DNA of 5,657 nt from Chloroflexota bacterium (GTDB taxonomy: Bacteria; Chloroflexota; Anaerolineae; UBA1429), in the NCBI GenBank assembly GCA_012513725.1, contig JAAZBQ010000636.1, positions 1 to 5,657 of the forward strand, in the 5' to 3' direction. Below are positions 4,736 to 5,657 of the stretch, in pieces. The translations under genes were made by a program, and so were the position numbers. How positions within the stretch are numbered: position 1 is the first letter of the stretch; every line of letters starts with the position of its first letter. The notes below the pieces were generated by a model that searched no databases, was not told the origin of the DNA, and worked only from the letters and a program-made list of their open reading frames with translations.

Positions 4736-5657
4736 CCTGGGACGTACCGGCGCCAAGGTCAGCACGCTCTGCCTGGGCTGCATGATGTTCGGCGGCCGGA
4801 CGGATGAGGCCACTTCCCTCGACATCATCGACCGCGCCATCGACGCGGGGATCAACTTTCTCGATACGGCCAACGTGTACAACCGGGGCGCCAGCGAGGA
4901 GGCGGTGGGCAAGGCGCTCCAGCGCAACGGCAAGCGCGATCGGGTGGTGCTGGCCACCAAGGTCCACGGCCGCATGGCCGAGGACGACCCGAACGCCCTC
5001 GGCAACCACCGCTACCACATCGTCGCCCAGTGCGAGGCGTCGTTGCGGCGCCTGCAGACCGATCGGATTGACCTGTACCAGATCCACCGGCCCCAGTCCG
5101 ACACCCCGGTGGACGAGACGCTCCGCGCGCTGGACGACCTGATCCACGCCGGCAAGGTGCTGTACGTGGGCACGAGCACCTACGCGGCCTGGCAGCTCAC
5201 CGAGGCGCTGTGGGCGGCCCGGGAGTTGGGGCTCAATCGCTTTGTCTCCGAGCAGCCGCCCTACCACCTGCTGGATCGGCGCATCGAGCGGGAGTTGGTG
5301 CCCTTTGCCCAGACCTATGGCACGGCCCTCATCCCCTGGTCGCCGCTGGCCGGGGGCTTTTTGACGGGCAAGTACCAGCGGGGCCAGCAGCCCGGGGAGG
5401 GGACGCGCTACGCCGGCAGGGAGGGCGACCGGACCCGGGCGCTCTTTTCCGAGCCGACCTTTGCGGTGCTGGACGTCGTCCAGGCCCTGGCGAAGGAAAA
5501 GGGCTGCACGCCAAGCCAGATCGCCCTCGCCTGGGTGGCTGGCCAACCCGCCGTCACCAGCCCGATCATCGGCCCGCGAACCATGGAGCAGTTGGAGGAC
5601 AACATCGGCGCCGCCTCGGTCACGCTGACCGACGCGGATCGCGCCCGGCTCGACGAG
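4722..5657 (+). CDS. Aldo/keto reductase (C-terminus cut by right edge)
   Basis: 312 residues are visible with no stop. Family members are usually about 310-340 residues, so little is missing. It would be a cytosolic NAD(P)H-dependent reductase of carbonyl compounds, a single TIM barrel. The catalytic tetrad is intact: Asp48 and Tyr53 in FLDTANVYNRG, Lys80 in LATKVHG, and His122 in DLYQIHRP. MEYRNLGRTGAKVSTLCLG is the standard N-terminus of this branch. Later motifs are VGTSTYAAWQL (149-159), SEQPPYHLLDR (177-187), IPWSPLAGGFLTGKY (204-218) and the cofactor-phosphate region IIGPRTMEQLEDNIGA (282-297). These resemble AKR11/AKR12-like and YghZ/Tas-type enzymes, which lack a clear physiological substrate. 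The ATG at 4722 is set by the Shine-Dalgarno at 4708-4715. It is transcribed divergently from degV, with a TTGACA promoter upstream. Confidence 0.95.
   Translation, partial: MEYRNLGRTGAKVSTLCLGCMMFGGRTDEATSLDIIDRAIDAGINFLDTANVYNRGASEEAVGKALQRNGKRDRVVLATKVHGRMAEDDPNALGNHRYHIVAQCEASLRRLQTDRIDLYQIHRPQSDTPVDETLRALDDLIHAGKVLYVGTSTYAAWQLTEALWAARELGLNRFVSEQPPYHLLDRRIERELVPFAQTYGTALIPWSPLAGGFLTGKYQRGQQPGEGTRYAGREGDRTRALFSEPTFAVLDVVQALAKEKGCTPSQIALAWVAGQPAVTSPIIGPRTMEQLEDNIGAASVTLTDADRARLDE

Noticed and set aside
4656..5546. A 296-residue minus-strand frame opposite the aldo/keto reductase
   Set aside because: It is antisense to a gene with an intact catalytic tetrad; it has no ribosome site and no recognisable domain.

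Overview
This is a GC-rich bacterial window (about two-thirds G+C by eye). It is densely coded, with short intergenic gaps and strong GAGGAGG-type Shine-Dalgarno sites. Six protein genes are supported. Five lie on the minus strand and one on the plus strand, and the first and last are cut by the window edges. The mix suggests a Gram-positive-like or Chloroflexota-type bacterium: a lipoprotein solute-binding protein, a DegV protein, a cysteine-rich ferredoxin of the kind common in anaerobes, extended -10 promoters, and a possibly leaderless gene. The phylum is inferred from style and cannot be proven here. No RNA genes, CRISPR arrays, insertion sequences, attachment sites or replication origins were seen.

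Layout from left to right. 1-685 (minus) is the N-terminal 228 residues of an unrecognised multi-pass membrane protein that starts at a GTG. 686-839 is intergenic and holds a strong intrinsic terminator (734-780) reading on the minus strand. 840-1604 (minus) is an amino-acid ABC-transporter substrate-binding lipoprotein, with a roughly 100-nt leader and an extended -10 promoter at 1713-1721. 1774-2682 (minus) is a ten-helix EamA/DMT permease whose best promoter sits so close to the ATG that the transcript may be leaderless. 2732-3655 (minus) is a 307-residue multi-cluster iron-sulfur protein. 3683-4537 (minus) is a DegV-family fatty-acid-binding protein, 27 bp upstream of the iron-sulfur gene and probably in one operon with it. 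4538-4721 is a divergent promoter region. 4722-5657 (plus) is an aldo/keto reductase missing only its extreme C-terminus.

How the genes work together: only degV-ferredoxin looks like a true transcription unit, driven by a TGTTACAAT promoter. The permease may be partly read through from it but appears to have its own promoter. The substrate-binding protein stands alone, with no permease or ATPase beside it, and is closed by a terminator. The aldo/keto reductase is transcribed divergently from a TTGACA promoter. I see no defence, mobile or otherwise exotic system. The points most worth following up are the cysteine/histidine-rich ferredoxin paired with DegV, the leaderless permease gene, the unrecognised membrane protein, and short direct repeats in two leaders.
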